Below, one piece after another: positions 55,267 through 63,897 of a stretch of DNA of 64,000 nucleotides (the stretch's first letter is position 1; the number at the start of each line of letters is the position of its first letter). Origin of the DNA: SIAJ01 sp963773845 (lineage in GTDB: Bacteria > Planctomycetota > Planctomycetia > Gemmatales > Gemmataceae); assembly GCA_963773845.1 (NCBI GenBank), contig CAVZCU010000012.1, positions 1,736,001 to 1,800,000 on the forward strand. Direction: 5' to 3'. Position numbers and translations under genes: made by a program. The notes under the pieces were generated by a model that was not told the DNA's origin, did no database searches, and saw only the letters and a program-made list of their open reading frames with translations.

Positions 55267-55760
55267 ACGAATCGTCCGCGAGAACTCTCCGAACAAAGAC
55301 AAAAGGTGCAAGAATGTCAACAACACGGAGCGCACCGAAACCTAAAGCCGAAAGTCTCGGCCTCGCCGCTATTGGCTCTGCAGGCGGCTGGGAAGTCGCG
55401 ATTGATGAAACGACATCGGGAACCCAAAAATGGTTTGCGCAGATTGAAGGCCCCTCAATCTACCTGTATTTCGCAGTTGAGTCCCCGCGTGTAATTGACA
55501 AGATGCTTAATTTCTTGAGCACCCAAGCAACCGCAAACGGAGTAGCGTGGGCCTCTCCGAGAAACGGCCAGTTGGTGCTTGGGAAAAGCAGAAAAGAAGT
55601 GACTCTTCTGCGCGATGACGAATTCGCAGACCGATATTTTCTGCTCGTGGAAAACGAGAGCGGCTTGATTATTCGTCTGACGATAAGCGGTGCGGACGTG
55701 AATTCCCTCGTGATCGCGTTGAAGCAAGCCAAGGAAGATCTCGAACAGGCCGAAGACTGA
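55263..55760 (+). CDS. Putative immunity-like protein
   Basis: 165 residues. ATG 55263 overlaps the preceding stop (ATGA) and has AGAGGTG upstream; ATG 55314 is an alternative start. Acidic alpha/beta protein without signal peptide: GGWEVAIDETTSGTQKWFAQIEGPSIYLYFAVE, then RVIDKMLNFLS, EVTLLRDDEFADRYFLLVEN and a final acidic helix. No family recognised. Position and translational coupling to the toxin-like gene suggest a cognate immunity protein. Confidence 0.55.
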   Translation: MNESSARTLRTKTKGARMSTTRSAPKPKAESLGLAAIGSAGGWEVAIDETTSGTQKWFAQIEGPSIYLYFAVESPRVIDKMLNFLSTQATANGVAWASPRNGQLVLGKSRKEVTLLRDDEFADRYFLLVENESGLIIRLTISGADVNSLVIALKQAKEDLEQAED

Positions 55761-55868
55761 GCCGGAACGATTAGTGCAAAAAAGAGCAATTCCATTTCAT
55801 AAACGCGAGTTTCGTTTCCCTCAGTTATTCGGTATCGCAGCCACGCCAATCCGCTGCCTGACAACGAT

Positions 55869-57566
55869 TCAAAACTCGATTGTCCGCAGGTGGCGGGCGC
55901 CGATTCGCATGGGGACGATGGTTGCCCCAACCGCCATGGCCACCGCGACCGGCAAGCCGGCAAACGACCACCAGGCGATTCCAGGGTGGTCGGTGGCGAA
56001 TCCGCTGGCGGCACTCGCCGCGTGATACGGCCCACAGGCAATGCCGATGATCAGAACCAGGTAGCCAAGTCCCAAAAGCATGTTGATGGTGCCGCCAAAC
56101 CCGAGCACGATCTTCGATGGATCGGTCTCGCGGAAATTCGGCAACCAGGCGCTGATGCCGACGCTCAGGCCGCTCAGCCCGCATGCCAGCAGCAATATCG
56201 TTAAGAGGTGAACCAGGATGGTCATAACGGGCATCTGGAGAAACAGATCACTCAACAACATGATCGAACCAGCCAGAATCACCGAACCGGTGATTGCGAA
56301 CGCGAATTTGCCCCAGAGCAATTGCTCGCGTTTGAGCGGAAGCAGCCCCAGGATCCAAAACTTCCTTCCCTCGAGACTGATCAACGGATAGACGAATCGG
56401 CCGAGATAGGCACACATCAGGAGGCCGGTCGCCGTCATATTCAACAAGCTCAGCGATTGCTGATAGGCGGCGGGAATATCGGCGCGGAAAAACTGCCGGG
56501 TGTTGAATACGGCGAGCAAGAGCAGCCCTGTAAAGACAATGACCTGGCCAAGCTGGGCGGGATCGCGACGAAAGGTGCGGAAGTCCTTGACCACCAGGAT
56601 GCGGGTAGGGCGATCGAGATAAAAGACGAGCCAGCCGACCAGGCGATCGAGCACCGACCCGCCGTATTGCCGGCGCAGGTCGCCGCCCGTGGCGATGCGA
56701 TTGAACCCCCGGCGATAGAGCCGCTTGGCGGCGTAGGTGCTCAGCACGTAGACGACCAGCCCGTTCGACCACAGCAAGGCGAGGGGCAACAGGGCTACGC
56801 TCGGTCGCCGGTTCCCGAGCGCGAGCAGACCGCGAGCCATCCAGTCGCTCGGCGAGAACTTGCCGCGAGACAACACAAACAAGTCGAACAGGCCCTGGAG
56901 CTTCTCGCGATCGTTGAGTCCTTCACCAGTCGCGACGATGGCCCGATACCCCCAGTAGCCGATCGCCAACAGAAATAGGACCGCCACTGCAATAATCGCC
57001 TGCTTGCGTCGCTGAGGAAAAAAGTTGACCAGCGCCAGCGCGAAGATTGCACCGATTCCACCAGGCAGCAGCACGTAACCGAACAGGAACGCTGGCAGGA
57101 GTGCGTAAAAGTACCAGGGGCCGTTGAACACGATTCCATAAGCGATGAGCACCGGCGCGCCGAGAATGACGAACGCCCAACTGCTAAAGACGACGGCGGA
57201 CTGAAACTTGAACGCGAAAATATGATCGGCCCGCGCGGGCGTCGCCAGCAAGAAGCGCGTTTCGGCGCCGTTGAACAATCCCGCGTACAGCACCAGGCCC
57301 GTCGACAGCACGAGCATGCCGCCCAGCGTGACGAACATGGCGTTGAATAACAGTTCAACAATCAATCCCGGCGGGATATTCTGCTCGACCAGCAGATGGA
57401 ATCCGGCGAGCGCCGCGGCAAAAATTGCCAGCCAGACGACGACGCTGCTCGCGATCATGGACAGGAATCGGACCCGCGAATTGCCAAACAATTGCGTGCC
57501 GGCGTTGCGGACGAGGCGCAGTCGAAGACGTTGAAAGAGAATTCCTTGTCTTGGCGAAGAATTCAT
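55869..57566 (-). CDS. ABC-2-type exporter permease
   Basis: 565 residues with about twelve predicted membrane helices, e.g. SMIASSVVVWLAIFAAALAG, AFLFGYVLLPGGIGAIFALAL, QAIIAVAVLFLLAIGYWG, TILVHLLTILLLACGLSGL. A loop has the coupling-like segment DRPTRILVVKDFRTFRRDP. ATG 57566 overlaps the ATP-binding gene's stop by four bases (ATGA), so a single transcript and coupled translation are expected. Substrate unknown. Confidence 0.85.
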   Translation of the reverse strand: MNSSPRQGILFQRLRLRLVRNAGTQLFGNSRVRFLSMIASSVVVWLAIFAAALAGFHLLVEQNIPPGLIVELLFNAMFVTLGGMLVLSTGLVLYAGLFNGAETRFLLATPARADHIFAFKFQSAVVFSSWAFVILGAPVLIAYGIVFNGPWYFYALLPAFLFGYVLLPGGIGAIFALALVNFFPQRRKQAIIAVAVLFLLAIGYWGYRAIVATGEGLNDREKLQGLFDLFVLSRGKFSPSDWMARGLLALGNRRPSVALLPLALLWSNGLVVYVLSTYAAKRLYRRGFNRIATGGDLRRQYGGSVLDRLVGWLVFYLDRPTRILVVKDFRTFRRDPAQLGQVIVFTGLLLLAVFNTRQFFRADIPAAYQQSLSLLNMTATGLLMCAYLGRFVYPLISLEGRKFWILGLLPLKREQLLWGKFAFAITGSVILAGSIMLLSDLFLQMPVMTILVHLLTILLLACGLSGLSVGISAWLPNFRETDPSKIVLGFGGTINMLLGLGYLVLIIGIACGPYHAASAASGFATDHPGIAWWSFAGLPVAVAMAVGATIVPMRIGARHLRTIEF

Positions 57567-58318
57567 GACTCCGCTCCGTTGGTTGTCGCCTCCTCGGTCA
57601 GTTTGAGAAACACGTCTTCGAGGGAGCCATCCACGCTCGTTTGCTTGCGCAGTTCGGCGAGGGTTCCGCAGCCGATCAGTTGGCCACGATCGACAATACC
57701 GATGCGCTCGGCCAGTTCTTGGGCAATATCCAGCGAGTGCGTGGACAGGAATACCGTGGTGCCGCGAGCGGATTCGTGCGCAACAAATCCTTGAGCATGC
57801 GGATGCTCTTCGGATCGAGCCCGACGGTCGGTTCGTCGGCAATCAGCAGTTTCGGCTCATGAATGAGCGCCGCGGCGAAGACCGTGCCGCTGGCGCATGC
57901 CGTGGGAATATCGCTCGGTCAAATCGTCGATGAATTCGTGCAGGCTAAACAAGTCGATGACAGTCTGCATGCGTTCGGCTGCTCGGTCGGCCGGCATCTC
58001 GTACAGATCGGCAATGAATTGCAAGAACTCGCGGCCCGTCAGCTTTTCATAAAGGAAGGGCTGATCGGGCACATAGGAGATGAGTCGCCGGGCGCGATCG
58101 CCATCGTGCTGCATATCGAATCCGCCGATCCGCACTTCGCCCGTGGTCGGAAAAAGAAGCCCGCACAGCATTTTGATGGTGGTCGTTTTGCCCGCTCCGT
58201 TCGGACCGAGGAACGCGAACAATTCTCCCGCCGGTACCGTGAGCGATAGATTCTCCACGGCATGCTTGGTTCCATATTGCTTCGTGACGGACTTGAGTTC
58301 GATCACGTTTCGCTCCAT
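57563..58318 (-). pseudogene. ABC transporter ATP-binding protein, two frameshifts
   Basis: Reconstructed as about 251 residues over three frames. First: IELKSVTKQYG, Walker A GPNGAGKTT, SYVPDQPFLYEKLTG, signature-like YSHGMRQR. Second, after a shift near 57880-57890: TVFAAALIHEPKLLIADEPTVGLDP (Walker B). Third, after a shift near 57765-57790: GTTVFLSTHSLDIAQELAERI with the H-loop, ending LEDVFLKLTEEATTNGAES. Start ATG 58318. Without repair, the ATPase lacks Walker B and H-loop and the exporter would be dead. Confidence 0.82.
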
Positions 58319-58350
58319 CCGGCCGGCCGTGCGGCTTGCCGAGTCCTCAT

Positions 58351-59193
58351 TCAATCCCGTTCCAGCGCCAGCTTGTCGCCGAGGAGAGTCGCCTCCTGGC
58401 GAATGACCTTGCCATCGCTCACGTCCACCCAGGAGCGGGCCACAATATCCTTCCCTCGAAACACAATCACGTGGCAGGTGAATCGTTTATCCCGATGCAC
58501 AATTCGTTCCGCTTCGGGCTCGACGCGAGCGGTCAGTTCGGTTGGCCGCAGCGACGCCGAGCCCGCGGGTTCGCACGCACCATTGAGAATCGCCGACGTC
58601 AAGTCAACGTTGGAGGCGGGCCACGTCTGTCCGGGCTTCAAGGGCGGATATTTGAGCAGCGGTTGGAACGGAGTAAACGCATCGGTCGAACCGAGGACAA
58701 TCGGGCCAAACGACTCCGCCGACCGATTGCCCCCTCGCTCGAATTCGATTTCACCGTTGAGCACGCCGTCGGTGACTCGACCGTGAATTGTTGCATCGAC
58801 GCGGGACTCGCTGCTGTCGCGCTTCACGTTCAGCGTCGCCCGTCCTTCGATGCGAATCAGTTCGCCTTCATGCGAAGCAGTGCGCGTCAGAGCGATGAGC
58901 AGGATCTTCACCTGCGTATTTCCACGGGACAAGTTCACTTCGCGTAACCGCGTGGTGAGTTCAAATGTGCCGTCCTTTCGTGGAGCGATCCGCGATTCGG
59001 CACGGCCCGCGGGCTTGTCATCGCGCAAGATGATCCACGTGGCATTCTGCGGCGCAACTTCGTCGGCCAGGTCGACGGCAAAACGCGGTCGTTCGCCTTG
59101 CTGCCAGCTTGGCCGCCAAGATTCGACGATGAGCCAGCCCATGGCCGCCAGCCAGGCCCCAACGACGATGACGATGAACGGACGCGACGGCAT
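58351..59193 (-). CDS. Membrane-anchored protein of unknown function, ABC operon
   Basis: 280 residues from ATG 59193. An N-terminal membrane helix (FIVIVVGAWLAAMGWLIVE) is followed by a beta-rich extracytoplasmic part (FELTTRLREVNLS, IEGRATLNVKRDSSESRVDATIHG, TCHVIVFRGKDIVARSWVDVSDGKVIRQEATL). No family recognised; the pattern resembles outer-envelope-associated beta domains. First gene of a three-gene operon with the ABC ATPase (33 bases later) and the permease, so probably an accessory of that exporter. Confidence 0.7.
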   Translation of the reverse strand: MPSRPFIVIVVGAWLAAMGWLIVESWRPSWQQGERPRFAVDLADEVAPQNATWIILRDDKPAGRAESRIAPRKDGTFELTTRLREVNLSRGNTQVKILLIALTRTASHEGELIRIEGRATLNVKRDSSESRVDATIHGRVTDGVLNGEIEFERGGNRSAESFGPIVLGSTDAFTPFQPLLKYPPLKPGQTWPASNVDLTSAILNGACEPAGSASLRPTELTARVEPEAERIVHRDKRFTCHVIVFRGKDIVARSWVDVSDGKVIRQEATLLGDKLALERD

Positions 59194-59337
59194 TCCACAC
59201 CGCAAGACGTGCAACGAGACATGGTGGACGACAACTTGGATCATACGGGAAGACCGGTCGCGACTGCAACGGTTGGACTTGATTGAAAGACCCCTCGGTC
59301 CGACAATGCCCCTCCATACCCGAAGAGCAGGTGCGAA

Positions 59338-60438
59338 ATGATCGTAGGCGTGCCCAAGGAAATCAAGGCGGACGAATACCGCGTGGCGATGATTCCGGTC
59401 GGCGTCGAGGAGATGCGCCGGGCCGGGCATCGCGTTCTCATTCAAACGGGGGCCGGGCAGGGGAGCGGCATTCCGGACGATTTGTACGCCGCCTCGGGCG
59501 CCGAGATCGTCGCCGATCCCGCCGCAATCTGGTCCCAGGCCGATCTGATCGTCAAGGTCAAGGAGCCGTTACCCGACGAATGGTCGATGATGCGCGACGG
59601 GCAGACGGTGTTCACGTATTTTCACTTCGCGGCCGACGAGCGCTTGACTCGGGCGGTGATGAGTTCGGGAATCACGGCTGTCGCTTACGAGACGATCAAG
59701 GATGCCAGGGGGACATTGCCGCTCCTGACGCCCATGAGTGAAGTGGCCGGGCGCATGAGCATTCAAGAAGGGGCGAAGTACCTGGAGCGTCCGCAGCAAG
59801 GGCGTGGAATCTTGCTCGCAGGCGTTCCCGGAGTGGCCCCGGCGACGGTGGTCGTTCTGGGCGGCGGCATCGTTGGCGCCAATGCCGCCAAGGTGGCGGC
59901 CGGATTGCGGGCCAACGTCTTTATCCTCGACATCAACCTGGATCGATTGCGGTATCTCGATGACGTGATGCCGCCGAACGTGACCACCCTCTTCAGCGAT
60001 CGGCACAATATTCTCGATTGCATCTCCCGGGCGGACCTCGTCATCGGGGCGGTGTTGATCCCCGGGGCCCGCACGCCGATGTTGATCCGACGGGATGATT
60101 TGAGCCGTCTGCCGCCGCGAGCAGTGATTATCGATGTGGCAATCGACCAGGGGGGCTGTATTGAAACCTCGCGGCCGACGACGCACGCGAACCCGACGTA
60201 CATCGTCGACGATGTCGTGCACTATTGCGTGACCAACATGCCTGGCGCTGTCGGCCGAACCAGCACCTATGCGTTGACCAACGTCACTTTGCCATACGCA
60301 TTGCAGCTCGCCAACAAGGGCGTCGAACGGGCCTGTAAGGAAAACGCGAGCCTGAAGGAAGGCGTGAATATCAGGCACGGCAAAGTGACGAACGCGGCCG
60401 TGGCCGAGACGTTCGGTCTCGAGTGCTTTTCGGTGTAA
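59338..60438 (+). CDS. ald: Alanine dehydrogenase
   Basis: 366 residues. NAD-dependent interconversion of L-alanine and pyruvate. Seen: MIVGVPKEIKADEYRVAM start, catalytic Lys in VKVKEPLPDEW, His in YFHFAADERLTRA, Rossmann loop VVLGGGIVGANAAKVA, and IDVAIDQGGCIETSRPTTH. Length is typical. AGGTG precedes ATG 59338. Not obviously in an operon; a palindrome follows 50 bases downstream. Confidence 0.95.
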   Translation: MIVGVPKEIKADEYRVAMIPVGVEEMRRAGHRVLIQTGAGQGSGIPDDLYAASGAEIVADPAAIWSQADLIVKVKEPLPDEWSMMRDGQTVFTYFHFAADERLTRAVMSSGITAVAYETIKDARGTLPLLTPMSEVAGRMSIQEGAKYLERPQQGRGILLAGVPGVAPATVVVLGGGIVGANAAKVAAGLRANVFILDINLDRLRYLDDVMPPNVTTLFSDRHNILDCISRADLVIGAVLIPGARTPMLIRRDDLSRLPPRAVIIDVAIDQGGCIETSRPTTHANPTYIVDDVVHYCVTNMPGAVGRTSTYALTNVTLPYALQLANKGVERACKENASLKEGVNIRHGKVTNAAVAETFGLECFSV

Positions 60439-60488
60439 ACCTCACGTGGAGCGTGCGCACTGCTCGCAAGGAGAGCCGTGTCCTGATC

Positions 60489-60549
60489 TTTGTGGCATAG
60501 GCCTCCCGGCCTGTGAGTTTCGCACAGGCCGGGAGGCCTATGCCACAAA
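60489..60549. promoter_or_regulatory. 27-bp perfect hairpin covering a ribosome binding site
   Basis: Arms 60489-60515 and 60523-60549, exactly complementary, loop AGTTTCG. The right arm contains GGGAGG (60531-60536) and the ATG at 60540-60542 of the glycosyltransferase gene. If transcribed from upstream, the RNA would hide the initiation site. Confidence 0.7.
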
Positions 60550-62066
60550 AGCAAGGACAAGCCCCCAGGAGGCGACTCATTAACTGGCGCTGGCCGATCC
60601 TCGTTGCCTGGTGCGGCTTCCTGTTCTTCTACGGGCTTGCGGGGCCGCTTTATCGCACCGAGTCATTGCGTGCGATTATTGGCCAGGCGGCACTCGATGG
60701 TCACTGGACCGCGCCAACTCTCTATGGCGAGCCATTTCTGACCAAGCCCCCGGGAGCCTATGCCGCCATCGGGTTGGCAAGTATTCCGTTTGGACGCGTC
60801 ACCGAGGAATCGGCCCGGCTGCCATCGGCATTCGCGGCGACATTCACGGTCCTATTTGCATTCGCAACGCTGCGGCGATATCTGGGCGTGGACCAGGCGT
60901 TCGTCGCGGCGCTGCTGTTGCCCGTGTCGTTGACGTGGTTGGACAAAGCGCCCAGTGCCGAGATCGACATGCTGCAACTCGCCTGGGTTGCGTCGGCGCT
61001 GTTTTCATTTCTACGGGCGGTTGAGGAGAAGGAAGCAGCACGGCCAGCCTGGATTTGGTGGGTCGTGTCGCTCCTGTGCGTGGCCGGGGGATTCCTGACC
61101 AAATGGACTGCCCCCGCATTCTTCTATCTGGCTCTAGCTCCGTTTCTCTGGCAACGAGGCCGGCTGCGCTGGCTCGTCGGTCGCGAGCACTTGCTTGCTG
61201 CGTCGCTCTGTATTGCATTGTGCGGCATGTGGGCGCTCGTCGTCGCGAAACAAGTCGGCTGGCAGGCACTTTACGACACGATCTACCAGGAAGCGCGACA
61301 ACGATTTGCCCCCCAAACGCACGGCAAGCCTTACCCCTGGGCCGAAAGTTTGAAGTTCCCCCTGATCGTTCTCGGCGCGAACCTACCGTGGTCGATTCCG
61401 GCCTTGCTCACACTGCGGCCGGCGTTTCTTCGCTCTCTGGGAGAAGATGAACGCCGACTGATGCAGCTGTTGCATTGCTGGGCATGGCCCAATCTTTTGT
61501 TCTGGTCGCTGCCCGCGCAGCACCATGTCCGATACGTCTTGCCAATGTGTCCGGCAATTTCGTTACTTGGCATTGTCGCGATCACACACTGGTTGCGATC
61601 GCCCGCCAGAAACTCGCGAAGATTTGTGAGCGGCCGTCCGTTCTTGATTGGCATTCTGGCTTGCTGGATCGTGGTGAAGATCGTGTTCGTTGAATCGGTT
61701 CTGCCGGCCAGGACTGCCGACCGAAATGCACGCGCGACTGGGCAAAAGCTTGCTGCCCTTGTCCCCGAAGGGGACATACTGTACTTATGTAGACTAAAGG
61801 ATGAAGGAGTGCTTTTTTATTATGGTCGGCCCGCCCGGCGGGTCTCGACGATCAAGGAAGCGCTCGCCTCGCGATACTTCTTGCTGTTGGACGAAGAATG
61901 GGCTTCGAGTGAATGGCGCGATCGTTTTGTCGAGGTGGCAACGCTGCGCGATCAGCAGCGAGCGATGATTCATCTGGTTCGGCGTCGCGAGATTGCAAAG
62001 GATGATCCCGGATGGCTGGCCCCAAAGCACCCGACGCTGCCGATGTCCTCACCGTCTCAGCCGTGA
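60540..62066 (+). CDS. ArnT/PMT-like glycosyltransferase (GT83), integral membrane
   Basis: 508 residues with about eleven membrane helices. The signature YGEPFLTKPPGAYAAIG, following ESLRAIIG, matches ArnT-type polyprenyl-phosphate-dependent transferases, which glycosylate lipids or proteins outside the membrane. Further helices: FVAALLLPVSLTW, IWWVVSLLCVAGGFLTKW, LLAASLCIALCGMWALVV. Start at ATG 60540 with GGGAGG, inside a hairpin; a GTG at 60513 is an alternative. Its 3' end overlaps xseA by 55 bases. Confidence 0.85.
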   Translation: MPQKQGQAPRRRLINWRWPILVAWCGFLFFYGLAGPLYRTESLRAIIGQAALDGHWTAPTLYGEPFLTKPPGAYAAIGLASIPFGRVTEESARLPSAFAATFTVLFAFATLRRYLGVDQAFVAALLLPVSLTWLDKAPSAEIDMLQLAWVASALFSFLRAVEEKEAARPAWIWWVVSLLCVAGGFLTKWTAPAFFYLALAPFLWQRGRLRWLVGREHLLAASLCIALCGMWALVVAKQVGWQALYDTIYQEARQRFAPQTHGKPYPWAESLKFPLIVLGANLPWSIPALLTLRPAFLRSLGEDERRLMQLLHCWAWPNLLFWSLPAQHHVRYVLPMCPAISLLGIVAITHWLRSPARNSRRFVSGRPFLIGILACWIVVKIVFVESVLPARTADRNARATGQKLAALVPEGDILYLCRLKDEGVLFYYGRPARRVSTIKEALASRYFLLLDEEWASSEWRDRFVEVATLRDQQRAMIHLVRRREIAKDDPGWLAPKHPTLPMSSPSQP

Positions 62067-63262
62067 ACCGGTTGGCTCGGCTGTCGCTTGAAGAGAGTTT
62101 TCCCTCAATCTGGGTTTCTGGCGAAGTCTCCAGAATCTCGCGTGCCGCTTCCGGTCATTACTACGTCACATTGAAAGACGAATCGGCGGCGATTGAAACA
62201 ACCATATTCCGCGGCGTCTTGTTGCGTGTGCGCTTCGAATTGAAAGAAGGATTGCAGGTCCTGGCTCGCGGGCGACTGACGCTATTCGAACAGCGTGGCA
62301 CATTTCAACTGAACATCAGCGAGTTGATTCCCAAGGGCATCGGCCCATTGGAGCTCGCTTTCCAACAACTCAAGGAAAAGCTCGGAGCGAAGGGGTATTT
62401 CGACAAGCGGCGAAAGAAGCCCTTGCCGCGATTCCCCCGTTCCATTGCCCTGGTCACCAGCCCGAGCGGGGCGGCGATTCGCGACATGCTCGAGTTGCTC
62501 AGCCGGCGCTGGCCCATCGCGACGGTCCTGGTCGTGCCCGTTCGCGTTCAGGGCGATGGCTCGGCCGCCGAGATTGCCCAGGCGATTGGCAAACTGAATC
62601 AGTTGCACGCGGCGGGCCATATCTGCCTCGATGCCATGATCGTCGGTCGCGGCGGCGGCAGCTTGGAAGATCTCTGGGCGTTCAACGAAGAGTTGGTGGC
62701 CGATGCGATTTTCGCTTCGCGCATTCCAATCGTAAGTGCGGTCGGCCACGAAATCGATGTGACGATTTCCGATCATGTGGCCGATCATCGGGCACTCACG
62801 CCGAGCCACGCGGTCACCGATCTGACTCCCGACTATCTCGAATTACTCGCCGAACTGAGCGACCGCGAGTGCCGGCTGCGCGAGCGGATGGTCCGGCGAA
62901 TCGAACTCGCCAGGCAACGACTCGACGCACTAGCCGATCGACGAACATTTCGATCGCCGCTCGACCGCGTCCGCGATCTGGAACGCCGGGTCGACGACGT
63001 GGAAGTCCGCCTTCGCCGAGCGGCCGGCGTGCAAACGGACCGAGCGAAAAACCGCGTTGCCGCGCTGGCGGGCCAACTCGAATCACTCAGCCCCCTCAAC
63101 GTGCTGGCCCGCGGCTACAGTCTCACCAGATCAATGGATGGCCGTGTGATTGCCAACGTCGCGGGCCTGCAACCCGGCGACCAGGTGACAACGCGCTTGG
63201 CCACGGGCGAATTCACCAGTCGAATCGAAACGATTGTGCCCGCGCAGGAGAAATTACCGTGA
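62012..63262 (+). CDS. xseA: Exodeoxyribonuclease VII large subunit
   Basis: 416 residues. Exo VII degrades single-stranded DNA into oligonucleotides. N-terminal OB-fold (VSGEVSRISRAASGHYYVTLKDE), then the catalytic domain with VTSPSGAAIRDML, the hallmark VGRGGGSLEDLWAFNEE and SAVGHEIDVT, then the coiled-coil and LNVLARGYSLTR at the end. AGGA is upstream of ATG 62012. Overlaps the glycosyltransferase 3' end by 55 bases and xseB by four bases (GTGA). Confidence 0.95.
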   Translation: MAGPKAPDAADVLTVSAVNRLARLSLEESFPSIWVSGEVSRISRAASGHYYVTLKDESAAIETTIFRGVLLRVRFELKEGLQVLARGRLTLFEQRGTFQLNISELIPKGIGPLELAFQQLKEKLGAKGYFDKRRKKPLPRFPRSIALVTSPSGAAIRDMLELLSRRWPIATVLVVPVRVQGDGSAAEIAQAIGKLNQLHAAGHICLDAMIVGRGGGSLEDLWAFNEELVADAIFASRIPIVSAVGHEIDVTISDHVADHRALTPSHAVTDLTPDYLELLAELSDRECRLRERMVRRIELARQRLDALADRRTFRSPLDRVRDLERRVDDVEVRLRRAAGVQTDRAKNRVAALAGQLESLSPLNVLARGYSLTRSMDGRVIANVAGLQPGDQVTTRLATGEFTSRIETIVPAQEKLP

Positions 63263-63558
63263 GCGAAAGTCCAACCTTTGAGACCGCTCTTGCCGAAGTG
63301 GAGCAAATCGTTCGCGCTCTCGAAGACGGCGCGACCAGCCTGGAGGATGGGCTGGCAAAATACGAGCGCGGCGTGGCGCTTCTCAAGGTTTGCTACGGGC
63401 ATCTCCGGACGGCCGAGAGCCGCATTTCCTTACTCGCCGGCGCCGATGGCGACGGCAAGCCGGTTCTGAAGCCGTTCGATCATGCCTCGTCCGAAATGTT
63501 GAACGACGAGAAAACTCGGCGGGCGTCACGGCCAGCGTCCAATTCGGGCCTCTATTGA
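63259..63558 (+). CDS. xseB: Exodeoxyribonuclease VII small subunit
   Basis: 99 residues. The small subunit wraps around the XseA coiled coil. Family blocks: FETALAEVEQIVRALEDGATSLEDGLAKYERGVALL and CYGHLRTAESRISLL. GTG start 63259 with AGGAG upstream overlaps the xseA stop. A C-terminal tail of about 25 residues is longer than in the E. coli protein. Confidence 0.92.
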   Translation: MSESPTFETALAEVEQIVRALEDGATSLEDGLAKYERGVALLKVCYGHLRTAESRISLLAGADGDGKPVLKPFDHASSEMLNDEKTRRASRPASNSGLY

Positions 63559-63727
63559 TCTGCACGCGTGGTTCAGAGACGCCGAGGAGGCATTCCCTGT
63601 CCCCTCGCATGGCCGCGATCAACCAAATTATTCATACGATTGTAATAACAATTTGAAGTCACAATCGGCATCGGTTGAGTTTTTCATCACTTTGCGATAC
63701 AAAGTTGACTACTTTTGAGATATATTG

Positions 63728-63827
63728 GACGTTCCCGACAAAAGGCTGCTCAGGGCGACTTGACCGCAGCAAACTTCGGTGCTTTTGAGACTCCGGTCTC
63801 CGGAATCCGACTTTTGTCGGGAACGTC
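63728..63827. mobile_element. MITE-like element, 100 bp with 17-bp terminal inverted repeats
   Basis: Ends GACGTTCCCGACAAAAG and its exact complement (63728-63744, 63811-63827). Both sides are flanked by the 7-base direct repeat TATATTG (63721-63727 and 63828-63834), as a target-site duplication would leave. No coding content. It sits between xseB and the next gene of the usual cluster, separating their transcripts. Confidence 0.75.
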
Positions 63828-63897
63828 TATATTGGTTCAAGTTGATCGATTGCGCAAAGCGAGACGTCTGCCGCGTGTGCCATTTATCATCGGAGGC

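Noticed and set aside
56208..56978. 256-codon plus-strand Gln/Glu-rich frame
   Set aside because: Antisense of the permease membrane helices; composition is a by-product of hydrophobic codons.
55869..57842. Permease frame extended upstream to 57842
   Set aside because: The extra residues are an out-of-frame reading of the ABC ATPase gene; ATG 57566 overlaps the ATPase stop and starts the membrane protein.
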